From Morganella morganii_D (GTDB lineage Bacteria; Pseudomonadota; Gammaproteobacteria; Enterobacterales; Enterobacteriaceae), in the NCBI GenBank assembly GCA_044772875.1, contig CP173058.1, forward strand, positions 1,302,001-1,366,000: 64,000 nucleotides of DNA, read 5' to 3'. Below the pieces are notes generated by a model. That model was not told the origin of the DNA and searched no databases. It saw only the letters and a program-made list of their open reading frames with translations. A program made the translations under genes and the position numbers. Below are positions 51,840 through 61,040 of the stretch, in pieces; the stretch's first letter is position 1; each line of letters begins with the position of its first letter.

Positions 51840-53233
51840 TTCACTTCTTCCCCTGAAGCCCGCACGGTTTCACGGACTTTTTCCGCAAAACGCTGTGCAT
51901 CCTGAATAATCTCATTTTCATCGACAGTCAGTAACTGCCGGTCTTCCATCAGAATCACGCCGTCCACAATAGTATGACGGACGTTGGCACCGTTTGCGCC
52001 ATAGACCAGTGCGGCATACGGGCTATACACCGGCACCATATTCGGTGCTTTAGTATCCACCACAATGATATCCGCCAGTTTTCCGGTTTCCAGTGAGCCG
52101 ATTTTATCCTCCATATGCAGTGCGCGGGCTGATCCCATCGTGGCCATCTCAACCACAGTCAGCGGCGGCATTGCCGCCCGGTTTTTGGTTTCCAGTTTAT
52201 GAATTTTCCCCACCAAGCCGAGTTCGTTCATGGTGGTCAGTGTGTTGGAGGACATCGGCCCGTCAGTACCGAGGCCGGTACGGATACTTTTTTCCAGCAT
52301 TTGCGTGACCGGTGCCACGCCTTTGGCAGATTTGGTGTTGGCGCTGATATTGTGGGCTACCCCGACATCATATTTCTTCAGCAGATTCAGGTCATTATCA
52401 TCCGCCATAATCACATGTGCCGCCAGCAGACGGTTATTCAGCACACCAATATCCGCCATATACTGCACCGGGCTTTTTCCGCTGGTGCGTTTGGCTATTT
52501 CCTCTTTTTCGCGATCAGTTTCCGCCAGATGGATCATCACCGGCACATTCAGCTCTTCAGACAGTGCCGCTATTTTCTGTAAGTTTTCAGTAGTATTGGT
52601 ATACGGGGCATGCGGGGCAAATGCCGGTGTGATGCGCGGATGACCTTTGTACTCATTGATAAAGCGCACCGCATACGCAATCCCTTCTTCCGGTGTCTGT
52701 GCGTCCGCGACCGGGAAATTAATGATTGTTTCACCCAGTACGGCACGTAAACCTGCCTTATCCACGGTTTTGGCGACTTCATCCTCGAAATAATACATGT
52801 CCGCATAGGTGGTCACACCGCCTTTAATCATTTCGATATTAGCCAGGTTGGCACCGGTGCGCACCATATCGCGGGAAACCAGTTTATTTTCCAGCGGGAA
52901 AATATAACGGTGCAGGCGATCCGGCACATCATCCCCGAGGGAACGGAAAACCGTCATGGAACTGTGAGTGTGGGTGTTTATCAGCCCCGGCATCACAATA
53001 TCGCCTTTTACATCCAGCACTTTTTTTGCCTGATATTTCGTTGTCAGTTCCGGTCCGCCGACAGCCACAATTTTGCCGTCACTGACCACCACGGTGCCGT
53101 GCTCAAAAACGGTATTTTCCGGATTCATGGTCAGCACAGTGCCGTCCGTTATCATCAGATCTGCCGGGTCGGCAGCATAAGCGGAACAGGCAGCAGCAAG
53201 CAGTGTGGTGGCAAACGCGCGGGACAGTGACAT
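51836..53233 (-). CDS. Exported amidohydrolase, SAH/5'-methylthioadenosine deaminase-like
   Basis: 465 residues. The N-terminus FATTLLAAACSAYAADP is a signal peptide, so the enzyme is periplasmic. The metal site is complete: HTHSS, APHAPYTNT, IHLAETDRE, HVIMADDND and GLGTDGPMS. It belongs to the AtzA/TrzA/MtaD group that deaminates adenosine-like or triazine compounds. The operon partner is the HAD protein downstream. Export is unusual for a nucleoside deaminase of this group, so the natural substrate could be an extracellular amine. Confidence 0.82.
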   Translation of the reverse strand: MSLSRAFATTLLAAACSAYAADPADLMITDGTVLTMNPENTVFEHGTVVVSDGKIVAVGGPELTTKYQAKKVLDVKGDIVMPGLINTHTHSSMTVFRSLGDDVPDRLHRYIFPLENKLVSRDMVRTGANLANIEMIKGGVTTYADMYYFEDEVAKTVDKAGLRAVLGETIINFPVADAQTPEEGIAYAVRFINEYKGHPRITPAFAPHAPYTNTTENLQKIAALSEELNVPVMIHLAETDREKEEIAKRTSGKSPVQYMADIGVLNNRLLAAHVIMADDNDLNLLKKYDVGVAHNISANTKSAKGVAPVTQMLEKSIRTGLGTDGPMSSNTLTTMNELGLVGKIHKLETKNRAAMPPLTVVEMATMGSARALHMEDKIGSLETGKLADIIVVDTKAPNMVPVYSPYAALVYGANGANVRHTIVDGVILMEDRQLLTVDENEIIQDAQRFAEKVRETVRASGEEVK

Positions 53234-53374
53234 AGTAACCTCGTGGCTGAACGGAAAAACCTACTATATCACCGGCATTAATCCACTTCCAACCAACGGA
53301 TTTCATTGAAATGCGGACGGATAATCACTAGTATTGCGGGGTTTATAACCTCCCTCCATGGATACCCCCTGTTT

Positions 53375-53836
53375 ATGCTGAATAACTATGTTCTGCGCAG
53401 TGTCCGTTACATGCTGGATCTGAGTGATGCTCAGATGGCTGAAATCACCGGACTTGCCGGATTAACCGTCACCAAAGCGCAGATGAGCAACTGGCTGAAA
53501 AAAGAAGACGATGCGGATTATCAGATCTGTGATGATAATGTGACCGGTCACTTTCTCAACGGACTGATTATTTTCCGCCGCGGTAAAGACGAAAACCGCC
53601 CGGCCCCGGCGCCGGATGCCCGCCTGACCAACAATATCATCCTGAAAAAAATGCGTGTTGCGTTTGAGCTGAAGGATACGGATATGCTGGATATTTATCA
53701 GCGTGCCGACTTCCGGGTCTCAAAACCGGAAATCAGTGCCCTGTTCCGCAATCCCGACCATAAAAATTACCGTGACTGCGGCGATCAGCTGCTGCGTTAT
53801 TTCCTGAAAGGACTGACATCCCGCATACGGGGCTGA
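53375..53836 (+). CDS. yehS: YehS, DUF1456 protein
   Basis: 153 residues (E. coli 156) from the ATG at 53375; the frame extends upstream to 53306 but homology starts at MLNNYVLRSVRYMLDLSD. Two repeats of a helical DUF1456 unit: VTGHFLNGLIIFRRGKDE and GDQLLRYFLKGL, with NNIILKKMRVAFELKD. No clear Shine-Dalgarno precedes the ATG. Unknown function, conserved in gammaproteobacteria. Confidence 0.88.
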   Translation: MLNNYVLRSVRYMLDLSDAQMAEITGLAGLTVTKAQMSNWLKKEDDADYQICDDNVTGHFLNGLIIFRRGKDENRPAPAPDARLTNNIILKKMRVAFELKDTDMLDIYQRADFRVSKPEISALFRNPDHKNYRDCGDQLLRYFLKGLTSRIRG

Positions 53837-53876
53837 CAGAGAGTCATGCCGGGTGTTATCACCCGGCAGCACCTTT

Positions 53877-54479
53877 TTATTTTTTATTATTCTGTTTCCG
53901 TTTGCGGTATTGCAGCCAGCCGAATAAAATCCCGGCCACGGCACCGCTCAGATGAGATTCGACAGAGACAAACTGCTGTCCGGGAAACAGTCCGCTGATC
54001 ATCCCGCCATAATAAATCAGAACCACAATACCGATAATTATATCCAGTGGTTTGCGGCGGAAAATCCCCTGATAAATCAGTAATGCCCACAGACCGAATA
54101 TCCAGCCGCTCGCCCCGACATGAACCGCCGTCCGCCCGAATAACCAGACCAGTAACCCGCCGGCGATAATAATAAACAGAGACGCCTTAATATAATGTTT
54201 CACTGACGGGATCATCAGCAAAACACTGAGGATTACCAACGGTGGCAGATTACTGAATAAATGCCCCCAGCTGCTGTGAATAAAAGGTGCAAAGAGAATA
54301 CCGAATAACCCGTTAACGGTACGCGGTTCAATACCCAGCGCGGTTAATCCTCCGCCGGTCAGTGTGGTCAGCAACTGTACCGCTATTAAAAACAGCACAA
54401 AATACAACCCGTTTCTCAGATATATTTTGATACCGCTCTGTGCGGGCTGTTCTGCGTTATTTAATGTGTTTTTTGTCAT
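53877..54479 (-). CDS. Rhomboid-family intramembrane serine protease
   Basis: 200 residues, six membrane helices. Hallmarks: HSSWGHLFSNLPPLVIL (His/Asn of the oxyanion helix), the catalytic serine in GASGWIFGLWA (GxSG), and the catalytic histidine in SHLSGAVAGILFG. It cuts single-span membrane proteins. Convergent with yehS. The short cytosolic N-terminus argues against a GlpG orthologue. Confidence 0.87.
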   Translation of the reverse strand: MTKNTLNNAEQPAQSGIKIYLRNGLYFVLFLIAVQLLTTLTGGGLTALGIEPRTVNGLFGILFAPFIHSSWGHLFSNLPPLVILSVLLMIPSVKHYIKASLFIIIAGGLLVWLFGRTAVHVGASGWIFGLWALLIYQGIFRRKPLDIIIGIVVLIYYGGMISGLFPGQQFVSVESHLSGAVAGILFGWLQYRKRKQNNKK

Positions 54480-54561
54480 GTCCCGATCCGTTGGGTGATG
54501 GAGTCTGCCCCACTATAGCGAAATTTATTGTCGCTTCCATCCTGATTCTTTAAATGCAAAT

Positions 54562-54580
54562 GAAAATAATTACCATCATT
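54562..54580 (+). promoter_or_regulatory. Fur box of the siderophore operon
   Basis: GAAAATAATTACCATCATT matches the Fur 19-mer at most positions and lies 62 bp upstream of the receptor start. Confidence 0.7.
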
Positions 54581-54641
54581 ATTGACTGATGGTCGGTCAA
54601 TGTATATGCTGCCGCTGTTCTGATCAACTGAGAAAATCCTC

Positions 54642-56783
54642 ATGCGCCGATTACTGAGTTCTTACCCTGTTGTTATTTCCTTTGTTTTTTCCGCCTCTTT
54701 TCTGTCTGTTCCCGTTGTTTATGCGGAACAGGAAGATGTAGTGTATGTCACCGCTGCGGATGATGAGCATTATGAGCCGCGCGGTTATGGTGCTCTGCGT
54801 CAGTCCGTGGCGACAAAAGGCTCTGCCACGCTGGCTGAAACACCACAGTTTGTGTCTGTGATCCGCCGTGATCAGCTCGATACTCTGCCCGGCGACTCTC
54901 TCAGCAAAGCACTGCGCTACAGTGCCGGGGTGACCAGCGAAAAATACGGCGCCTTTGGCAGCGGCATTGATTTTTCCAAAATGCGCGGGTTTGATGCGGA
55001 TTATTATCTCGACGGCCTGCGGGTCGCAGGTAACAGCGGGATCTGGGGAGCACAAATCGATTCCTGGCTGCCGGAGAGTGTGGAAGCCGTTCACGGCCCT
55101 TCATCTGCCCTGTATGGTCAGGGCGGTGCCGGTGGCGTGATCAACATGCAGTCGCGCCTGCCCCGGGCGGCGGAATCACATCAGATTCAGTTTCAGAGCG
55201 GAAATTATGATAACAATGCACTGCGGTTTGACAGCACCGGCGCACTGAATGAGGATGAAACCCGGCTTTACCGGATGACCGGTTCTGCCGCCTCTTCCGG
55301 TTCGCAGATTGAAAATACCAAACAGTCCCGTTACCTGATAGCGCCTTCTGTCACCCTGCTGCCCCGTGATAATCTCAGCTGGACGGTGGCCGGTGTGTAT
55401 CAGCACGATCCTTATACCGGTTATTACAACACCCTTCCTGCCGCCGCTCTCGGCCTGTTGCCGAACCCTTACGGTACTTTGGACAGACACCGTAATTACA
55501 GCCGCCCGGATCATGAAAAATCAGGGCGCACACAGCAATCAGTCACCTCGCTGGTAAACTGGCATCTTTCGGATTCACTGACACTGAAACAAAATCTGCG
55601 CTATGCTGATGTGAAAACCCGTATCCGCCGTGATTTTACGCGCGGATTTGTGCAGGATGGCCGCCTGCTGACGGCGGTATATCAGGATTCCCCGTCCCGT
55701 GCCAGAACCCTGGCGGCAGATAATCAGTTGATTTACAAAATCCTCACCGGCCCGGTATCCCATGAAATTCTGACCGGTTTTGATCTTCAGACCGGCAAGC
55801 TGGATAAAGACTGGTCAGGCTCTCAGACTGTGACATTTGACCCGTACGGTTCTCACTACCTCCCGCAGTTTACGCCGCACATGACATCTTCCACCTCCAC
55901 CGGGCAGACTTACCAGCGCTACGGTGTTTATGTGCAGGATCAGATGCGCTGGCAGCAGTGGAGCCTGATTCTGAGCGGACGCTATGATGATTCTTCGCTG
56001 AAAACCACAAACCGCCTCAGCGGGACAACACAAAACAGTGATACTTCTGCATACAGTCACCGCGCGGGTCTGACCTATATCTTTGACAGTGGTTTTTCTC
56101 CCTGGATAAGCGTCTCCGACAGCTTTGATCCGGTATTGGGAACGGATGCGGACGGCAAGGCATTTGTGCCGGCAGAATCTGACCAGACAGAAGCCGGGGT
56201 GAAATACCTGAGTGATAACGGTGATATTATGGCGAGCCTCGCGGTATATGAACTGACACAAAAAAATGTCACCACCCATAACCCGAAAAATCCGGATTAC
56301 TATAATCAGACCGGCAAGATCCGCTCCCGCGGGCTGGAGTTTGAAAGCCGCATATCTGTGACACCGTCACTTAATATTATGTCCGGTTATGCCTTTACCG
56401 ATAATGTGATTACCGAATCGGATGATAAATCTGTGCTGAATAAACGTCCTGTTCAGGTGCCGCGCCACAGCGGTTCACTCTGGGCCGATTACCGGTTTCA
56501 GGGCCGTTATCTCGACGGCGCGCTGATTGGTGCCGGTGTCCGCTATCTCGGTGCGACTCAGGGGGATAACACCAACAGCTTTACCGTGCCTGCCGTCTGG
56601 CTGGGGGATGTCAGTCTGCGTTATCAGATGGATGCACTTACGCCACAACTGAGCGGAATGGAGCTGGGCGTTACCATCAGCAATATCGCCGATACGTCTT
56701 ATGTGGCGGGTTGCACCAGTTCCACCTATTGCAGCATCGGTAATGACCGTACCGTTGTTGCCACCCTCAACTATTTCTTTTGA
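54642..56783 (+). CDS. TonB-dependent siderophore receptor
   Basis: 713 residues: signal peptide (ending VVYA), TonB box-like DVVYVTA, plug domain with SVIRRDQLDTLPGDSLSKALRYSAGV, MRGFDADYYLDGLRVAGNSG and VEAVHGPSSALYGQGGAGGVINM, then a 22-strand barrel ending in VATLNYFF. This plug pattern (VxGPSSxLYGQGxPGGxINM) is that of ferric-hydroxamate/coprogen-type receptors (FhuE/FoxA/FpvA group). First gene of a three-gene operon with a Fur box. Confidence 0.93.
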   Translation: MRRLLSSYPVVISFVFSASFLSVPVVYAEQEDVVYVTAADDEHYEPRGYGALRQSVATKGSATLAETPQFVSVIRRDQLDTLPGDSLSKALRYSAGVTSEKYGAFGSGIDFSKMRGFDADYYLDGLRVAGNSGIWGAQIDSWLPESVEAVHGPSSALYGQGGAGGVINMQSRLPRAAESHQIQFQSGNYDNNALRFDSTGALNEDETRLYRMTGSAASSGSQIENTKQSRYLIAPSVTLLPRDNLSWTVAGVYQHDPYTGYYNTLPAAALGLLPNPYGTLDRHRNYSRPDHEKSGRTQQSVTSLVNWHLSDSLTLKQNLRYADVKTRIRRDFTRGFVQDGRLLTAVYQDSPSRARTLAADNQLIYKILTGPVSHEILTGFDLQTGKLDKDWSGSQTVTFDPYGSHYLPQFTPHMTSSTSTGQTYQRYGVYVQDQMRWQQWSLILSGRYDDSSLKTTNRLSGTTQNSDTSAYSHRAGLTYIFDSGFSPWISVSDSFDPVLGTDADGKAFVPAESDQTEAGVKYLSDNGDIMASLAVYELTQKNVTTHNPKNPDYYNQTGKIRSRGLEFESRISVTPSLNIMSGYAFTDNVITESDDKSVLNKRPVQVPRHSGSLWADYRFQGRYLDGALIGAGVRYLGATQGDNTNSFTVPAVWLGDVSLRYQMDALTPQLSGMELGVTISNIADTSYVAGCTSSTYCSIGNDRTVVATLNYFF

Positions 56784-56796
56784 GGCCGGTGACAAT

Positions 56797-57954
56797 ATGG
56801 ATTATCTGAAACGGAGTCTGCTGAAAAGCGGCCTGGTGTTTTCCGCCCTGGCGGTACTGCCGGGCCGATTATCCGCAATACCGGAAAAACGGAAAAATCA
56901 GGCTATTACCGATATTCGCGGACAGCAGGCTGACTGTTCCGTTGTACCGCAGCGGATCTATGTGGCGGATGCGTCCCTGATGTTTTTGTATGCCTCTCTG
57001 GCAGGAAAACAACTGACGGAAAAACTGGTGGCTGTTCCGGCGGCATTCCGCCATGCGGACGGACTGAGTTATCAGCAATACTGCCGGGCGTTTCCGGCAC
57101 TTGCCGCCCTGCCGCATCTTTCACCGCTGGCCGGGGCTCAGGCAAACAGTGAAACCATTGTTGATCTGCATCCTGAGATTATTTTTGTCACTACCGGTAC
57201 ATTTTCAGCAATGGAAACTGGCGGTATCACCACATTACTGGAACGGGCCGGTATACAGATTGTTGTATTAGATATGAGTATCAGTCCGCTGAAAAATACG
57301 CCCCGCAGTATCGCCATTATGGGAAATATCCTTGGTGTGCAGGACAGAGCCGCAGAGATGATTGCCTTTATTCACTCATATCTTGCGGTTGTAACTTCCC
57401 GGCTCGCCGCCGCGCCTTACCGGCCGGTAACGGTTCTGCTGGAACGCGCAGCCGGATTCAGTGCGGAATGCTGTTATGCCTACGGTAATGGTAATTTTGC
57501 AGAATTTCTGACCTGTGCGGGCGGTAAAAATATCGGCGCTGATTATATTAACGGTACCTATGGAACGATCAACCAGGAAACTATCATCCACACCCGTCCG
57601 GAAAAAGTGATTGTCACCGGGGGTCAATGGCTGAGTTATAACCCCGGCGGCGACTGGGTGGGACTTGGCCCGGGTGCTGATCTTGCTGCGGCGGAAAAAC
57701 AGCTGGCGATCCTGATGAAACGCCCCGCCTTCAAAACACTCAAAGCAGTACAGCAGCGGGAATGTTATGCCATCTGGCACGCTTTCTACGACAGCCCTTT
57801 CGGTTTTATTGCAGTACTGAAATTCGCCGCCTGGCTGCATCCGGCACTGTTTGCAGATATTGATGCCGATGCGGTGTTCCGTATCTTTTACCAACAGTTT
57901 CTGCCGGTACCGTGGCAGCCGGGTTACTGGGTATCACTGAAACCGGAATCATAA
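56797..57954 (+). CDS. Siderophore periplasmic binding protein
   Basis: 385 residues from the ATG at 56797, 13 bp after the receptor stop. Signal peptide (GLVFSALAVLPGRLSA). The mature part has the binding-protein pattern VVPQRIYVADASLMFLYASLAGKQL, ETIVDLHPEIIFVTTGTFSAM, LLERAGIQIVVLDM and the second lobe FLTCAGGKNIGADYINGTYG. Partner of the receptor. No ABC permease or ATPase accompanies it here, so it must use one encoded elsewhere. Confidence 0.85.
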   Translation: MDYLKRSLLKSGLVFSALAVLPGRLSAIPEKRKNQAITDIRGQQADCSVVPQRIYVADASLMFLYASLAGKQLTEKLVAVPAAFRHADGLSYQQYCRAFPALAALPHLSPLAGAQANSETIVDLHPEIIFVTTGTFSAMETGGITTLLERAGIQIVVLDMSISPLKNTPRSIAIMGNILGVQDRAAEMIAFIHSYLAVVTSRLAAAPYRPVTVLLERAAGFSAECCYAYGNGNFAEFLTCAGGKNIGADYINGTYGTINQETIIHTRPEKVIVTGGQWLSYNPGGDWVGLGPGADLAAAEKQLAILMKRPAFKTLKAVQQRECYAIWHAFYDSPFGFIAVLKFAAWLHPALFADIDADAVFRIFYQQFLPVPWQPGYWVSLKPES

Positions 57955-57971
57955 CGATAAGGATAATATTG

Positions 57972-59057
57972 ATGACAACAATTTTTTCACCTGATGCACT
58001 GCGGGTCAAAACAGAGAAAGAGAGTCAGGGGCGGCGGACCGTGATTTATTCCGTCAAAGGTCAGCCTAATTTTATGTATCAGATTTGCCGTGATGATCTT
58101 CCTGCACCGCATCCGGCATTTTGTGTGAACGGACAGATAATTGATGCTTTTTTCTATGCCTGTTACCCTGGCAACCTGCATGACGGCGAGCTTATCAGCC
58201 AGCCCGGGAAAGCACCAGCCTGCCATCTGAATTTGCCGGAATTCCGGCAACTGGCGCAGCAGACCGGCCCGGGATTTCATCTCAGCAGCAATGCGGAATG
58301 GGCAGCACTGATGCATTGTATTGATCAGCAGAATATGATTCCGGACGGTAATACCGATTACGGCCGCAGCCTGCGTCACCCGGCACAAAGCGCGGTGCGG
58401 ATTGACGGCAGGCCTGCCGGGGATCTCAGCGGGGAAGCTAATACACTGACCGGAACACCTCACCCGGGCTGGTATCATAATCAGCAACTGACCGGAGTCA
58501 GTGATCTGTGCGGCAATCTGTGGGAATGGCAGACCGGTGTCCGGCTGATGGCGGGTGAAATTCAGCTTATCCGGGATAATGATATCAGTGCGCTACCGCC
58601 AGAAGCGCCATTGTTATGGCAGTCTGTGAATATGCAGAATGGACAATATTGTGCGCCCGGCATCCCCGGAGCGGCAAAATATGACTCGCCGTCCGCGTGT
58701 CTGTCCGGCAACGGCGGTACACCGCTGCTGTCCGGCAATATTACGCATTATAACGGCGACCCGGCTGACAGCAGCTATCCGCCGGGACTGCTCGACGGCC
58801 CGTTCTTCGGCATGAAAACAGCAGATAAGCTGTCCGTACCGCATCTGTTACAACTGAACGGACTCGCCCCTTACGGAGAACGGGCGCAGACTGACCAGAT
58901 CTATCTGCGAAATTACGGGGAGCGGGCATTGATGCGCGGTGGTGCCTGGTATTCTCAGGAATTTGCCGGAGTCAGTGCTTTTTGTCTGAGCCACACAGCA
59001 CTGCACCGCAGTGCCACTGTCGGCGGGCGCACTGCGTGGATAGTACCGCGCAGCTGA
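57972..59057 (+). CDS. SUMF1/FGE-fold protein in a siderophore operon
   Basis: 361 residues, third gene of the operon, with AAGGATAA upstream of the ATG at 57972. The fold signature of formylglycine-generating-enzyme/PvdO proteins is seen: HLSSNAEWAALM, a long loop, GVSDLCGNLWEWQTGV (GNVWEW-type), and a C-terminal RGGAWYSQEFAGVSAF. The FGE copper-site cysteine pair is not recognisable. No signal peptide. PvdO, of the same fold, acts in pyoverdine maturation, so a siderophore-related role is plausible but unproven; a ligand-binding C-type-lectin-like function is the alternative. Confidence 0.75.
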   Translation: MTTIFSPDALRVKTEKESQGRRTVIYSVKGQPNFMYQICRDDLPAPHPAFCVNGQIIDAFFYACYPGNLHDGELISQPGKAPACHLNLPEFRQLAQQTGPGFHLSSNAEWAALMHCIDQQNMIPDGNTDYGRSLRHPAQSAVRIDGRPAGDLSGEANTLTGTPHPGWYHNQQLTGVSDLCGNLWEWQTGVRLMAGEIQLIRDNDISALPPEAPLLWQSVNMQNGQYCAPGIPGAAKYDSPSACLSGNGGTPLLSGNITHYNGDPADSSYPPGLLDGPFFGMKTADKLSVPHLLQLNGLAPYGERAQTDQIYLRNYGERALMRGGAWYSQEFAGVSAFCLSHTALHRSATVGGRTAWIVPRS

Positions 59058-59071
59058 TATACCGGAAGCGC

Positions 59072-60379
59072 TTATAACCATCTTTTGATTTTATCTGCCT
59101 GTCCGGATAACCCATCAAAAATGGCACTGCTTATGTGCTCAGGAAAACCGGCCGGCAGCTTAGCGGATACGGCAGAAATCACTGATTCAGCCTTGTCGGC
59201 CATATCGGATATAAGTTTAACAGCTATTTCTTCTGAAAACCCGGCATGCGCGGCTGTACTGACAAAATGACGAGGCTGTATTTTCGAAAAATTGTACTGT
59301 TTATTTTTGCCTTGCAGCGCCATCGCCATTTTGGCTTTTTGGATTTCAATTCCTCCCGCCTCAAAAATCGGGAAAGCCGACATAACATCATATAGGGGAG
59401 TTAAACGAAACGACGACTCCGGCTCAATGAAGAGGGAAAAGTTTTTTCCATGCCCGTCTATCGCGGCCAGCATCCAAAACAATATTTGTGACTTAAAAAA
59501 CATCTCTCTGTCATCAAGCGCCTTACGTGAGCCCAAAAGCAAATGCATAATTGCATGAATTCCCGGTCCGCCGTTTGCTTCATATTTTAGTGCAGGTGCA
59601 ATTCCCAGCGCCTGGCAGCAATCTTCCTGGGGAAGGCGTAACAGCCGGTCACCATCAGAAGACCATTTTCGGTCGAAACGCTCAACAATCAGTACCTTTT
59701 TCCGGCCGAATACCGCCAACTCAGCGTTGGTCACCGGGAATCCAAACTCCCTTGCAATGCACAAACATAGCCACTCATTTTCACAACTTTCATGAAGATC
59801 AATATTATGTTGCTCAATCAGGCCTATCGGTAATTTGAATATATGGCTCGTTGGCGTGCTGCCTTGTGGCCGTTGCCAACAACCTTGATACCAAAGCAGT
59901 GCTGTCTTCTCCTGGGCTCCTGCAAGGGAGATCCTGAAATCCGTATCTTCTTTCATCCCAAGGGGGGCTGTCTGGTAACTGTCCAGTAACTCTTCAATCC
60001 GGCTATCATTCAGTGGTTCGGCATGTGTTTCCATCACAGCAGGAATTTCAGCTTCAGGAGGATATAGCTGGATTGCTCCGACACAGTCACGGCCCACAGC
60101 AGCGAGCAAATCAAAGGGATGGTCTGTCTTTACCTGAAAGCGAGCCTGCATGCGATCAATAATTGCCTCAGAATCAGGCAGGAGATTGCTGAAAAAATTG
60201 TAGACAACACTCCCGCTTATGCGGCCACGCTGCAAAGGCAGTGATGATGATATTGCCCGGGAGCCTGGTTCATTCAACCACTCTTCAGCATACCGGAAAG
60301 ACATACCCCCGTCAGAATTCTTGTTCAGCGCACCCACTAAAATACCATTCATAGCAACAGACAGCACTTGAGTTCTCAT
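59072..60379 (-). CDS. hipA: HipA-family serine/threonine kinase toxin
   Basis: 435 residues from the ATG at 60379 (AAGGAG upstream; a GTG at 60382 is also possible). HipA features: N-terminal LVGALNKNSDGGMSFRYAEEWL subdomain, nucleotide-loop ISLAGAQEKTALLWYQ, and the catalytic loop AIDGHGKNFSLF with the metal-binding DVMSAFP region after it. E. coli HipA phosphorylates glutamyl-tRNA synthetase and stops growth. Adjacent hipB ends 3 bp before its start. Confidence 0.92.
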   Translation of the reverse strand: MRTQVLSVAMNGILVGALNKNSDGGMSFRYAEEWLNEPGSRAISSSLPLQRGRISGSVVYNFFSNLLPDSEAIIDRMQARFQVKTDHPFDLLAAVGRDCVGAIQLYPPEAEIPAVMETHAEPLNDSRIEELLDSYQTAPLGMKEDTDFRISLAGAQEKTALLWYQGCWQRPQGSTPTSHIFKLPIGLIEQHNIDLHESCENEWLCLCIAREFGFPVTNAELAVFGRKKVLIVERFDRKWSSDGDRLLRLPQEDCCQALGIAPALKYEANGGPGIHAIMHLLLGSRKALDDREMFFKSQILFWMLAAIDGHGKNFSLFIEPESSFRLTPLYDVMSAFPIFEAGGIEIQKAKMAMALQGKNKQYNFSKIQPRHFVSTAAHAGFSEEIAVKLISDMADKAESVISAVSAKLPAGFPEHISSAIFDGLSGQADKIKRWL

Positions 60380-60382
60380 CAC

Positions 60383-60634
60383 TTACCACTCCTTGTTCCA
60401 GACCTTATCCTCATTCAGAGTTGAACCTCTTTTCACCACATAAAGCTCCAAATCTAATGCAGCCAGAATTTTGAATAACGTAGCCAGCTTTGTGGACTCA
60501 GGCCTGTTTTCAAAATCAGAGATTGTCAGCGGCTTAATGCCGACTACCCCGGCGGCTTGCGCCTGGGTTATTTTACTCAGTTTGCGCTGATCACGCATTG
60601 CAGCAGCCAACATAGCTGGTGTTGTAACCTTCAT
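60383..60634 (-). CDS. hipB: HipB-family antitoxin (XRE helix-turn-helix)
   Basis: 83 residues from the ATG at 60634, with AGGGGGT 5 bp upstream. The helix-turn-helix is SKITQAQAAGVVGIKPLTISDFEN, and ALDLELYVVKR is a HipB-like C-terminal strand. It binds and restrains HipA and represses the operon. The start codon region itself carries a TTACCCCCTATGGTAA palindrome, and a repeat array lies upstream. Confidence 0.92.
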   Translation of the reverse strand: MKVTTPAMLAAAMRDQRKLSKITQAQAAGVVGIKPLTISDFENRPESTKLATLFKILAALDLELYVVKRGSTLNEDKVWNKEW

Positions 60635-60636
60635 TT

Positions 60637-60652
60637 TACCCCCTATGGTAAG
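60637..60652. promoter_or_regulatory. Start-proximal hipB operator candidate
   Basis: TTACCCCCTATGGTAA is an imperfect inverted repeat just upstream of the hipB ATG, resembling the CCCCT/AGGGG units of the array at 60703-60850. Confidence 0.4.
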
Positions 60653-60702
60653 CATTTCCGTTATCCCTTATATAATCTATTCAACAGGGATTAATGTTAA
60701 AT

Positions 60703-60855
60703 AATCCTGCAGGAGTGAAAGCCACTATAACCCCTGCAGGGGTTAAAATAAATATAACCCCTACAGAGGTAAAAATCAATATAACCTCTATAGGGGTAAA
60801 AATAAACATAACCCCCACAGGGGTAAAATTAATATGACTTCTATAGGATGCAAAG
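60703..60855. repeat. Tandem operator-like array upstream of hipBA (six units, ~27-bp period)
   Basis: Units start at 60703, 60729, 60756, 60783, 60810 and 60836, i.e. at intervals of 26, 27, 27, 27 and 26 bp. Each has a CCCCT-type arm and AGGGG-type arm around a 2-bp centre (AACCCCTGCAGGGGTTA in the best unit) joined by AT-rich spacers like AAAATAAATAT. The inner four are nearly perfect palindromes and the outer two are degenerate. The arrangement fits cooperative repression of hipBA by HipB. Confidence 0.75.
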
Positions 60856-60955
60856 ATACTTCAGCGACTCTTTCCACACATTGCAGGGTTTTTAAATGTA
60901 AACAAGCCCGATATGGCCGGGTGTTCTGGCAGGGATGACTTGAGGAAAAGGTAGC

Positions 60956-61003
60956 AGCGAACAGCCGGTTATTCAGTAAACTTACCGGTTGTTCGCTGTT
61001 TTA
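60956..61003. terminator. Hairpin between the orphan gene and hipBA upstream region
   Basis: GCGAACA-CCGGT pairs with ACCGG-TGTTCGC over a 15-nt loop and TTTT follows on the plus strand. It can act on minus-strand transcripts of the orphan gene as a weak terminator. Confidence 0.5.
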
Positions 61004-61040
61004 ATGCGGTATTAACGTTGTATTATCCGCGATATAAGAT

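Noticed and set aside
57376..57894. 172-aa minus-strand ORF inside the binding-protein gene
   Set aside because: Long but antisense to a well-supported gene; composition is the mirror of its codon usage.
60703..60855. CRISPR array
   Set aside because: Units are adjacent 27-bp palindromes joined by similar AT-rich spacers, with no unique spacers and no cas genes; they are better explained as operators.
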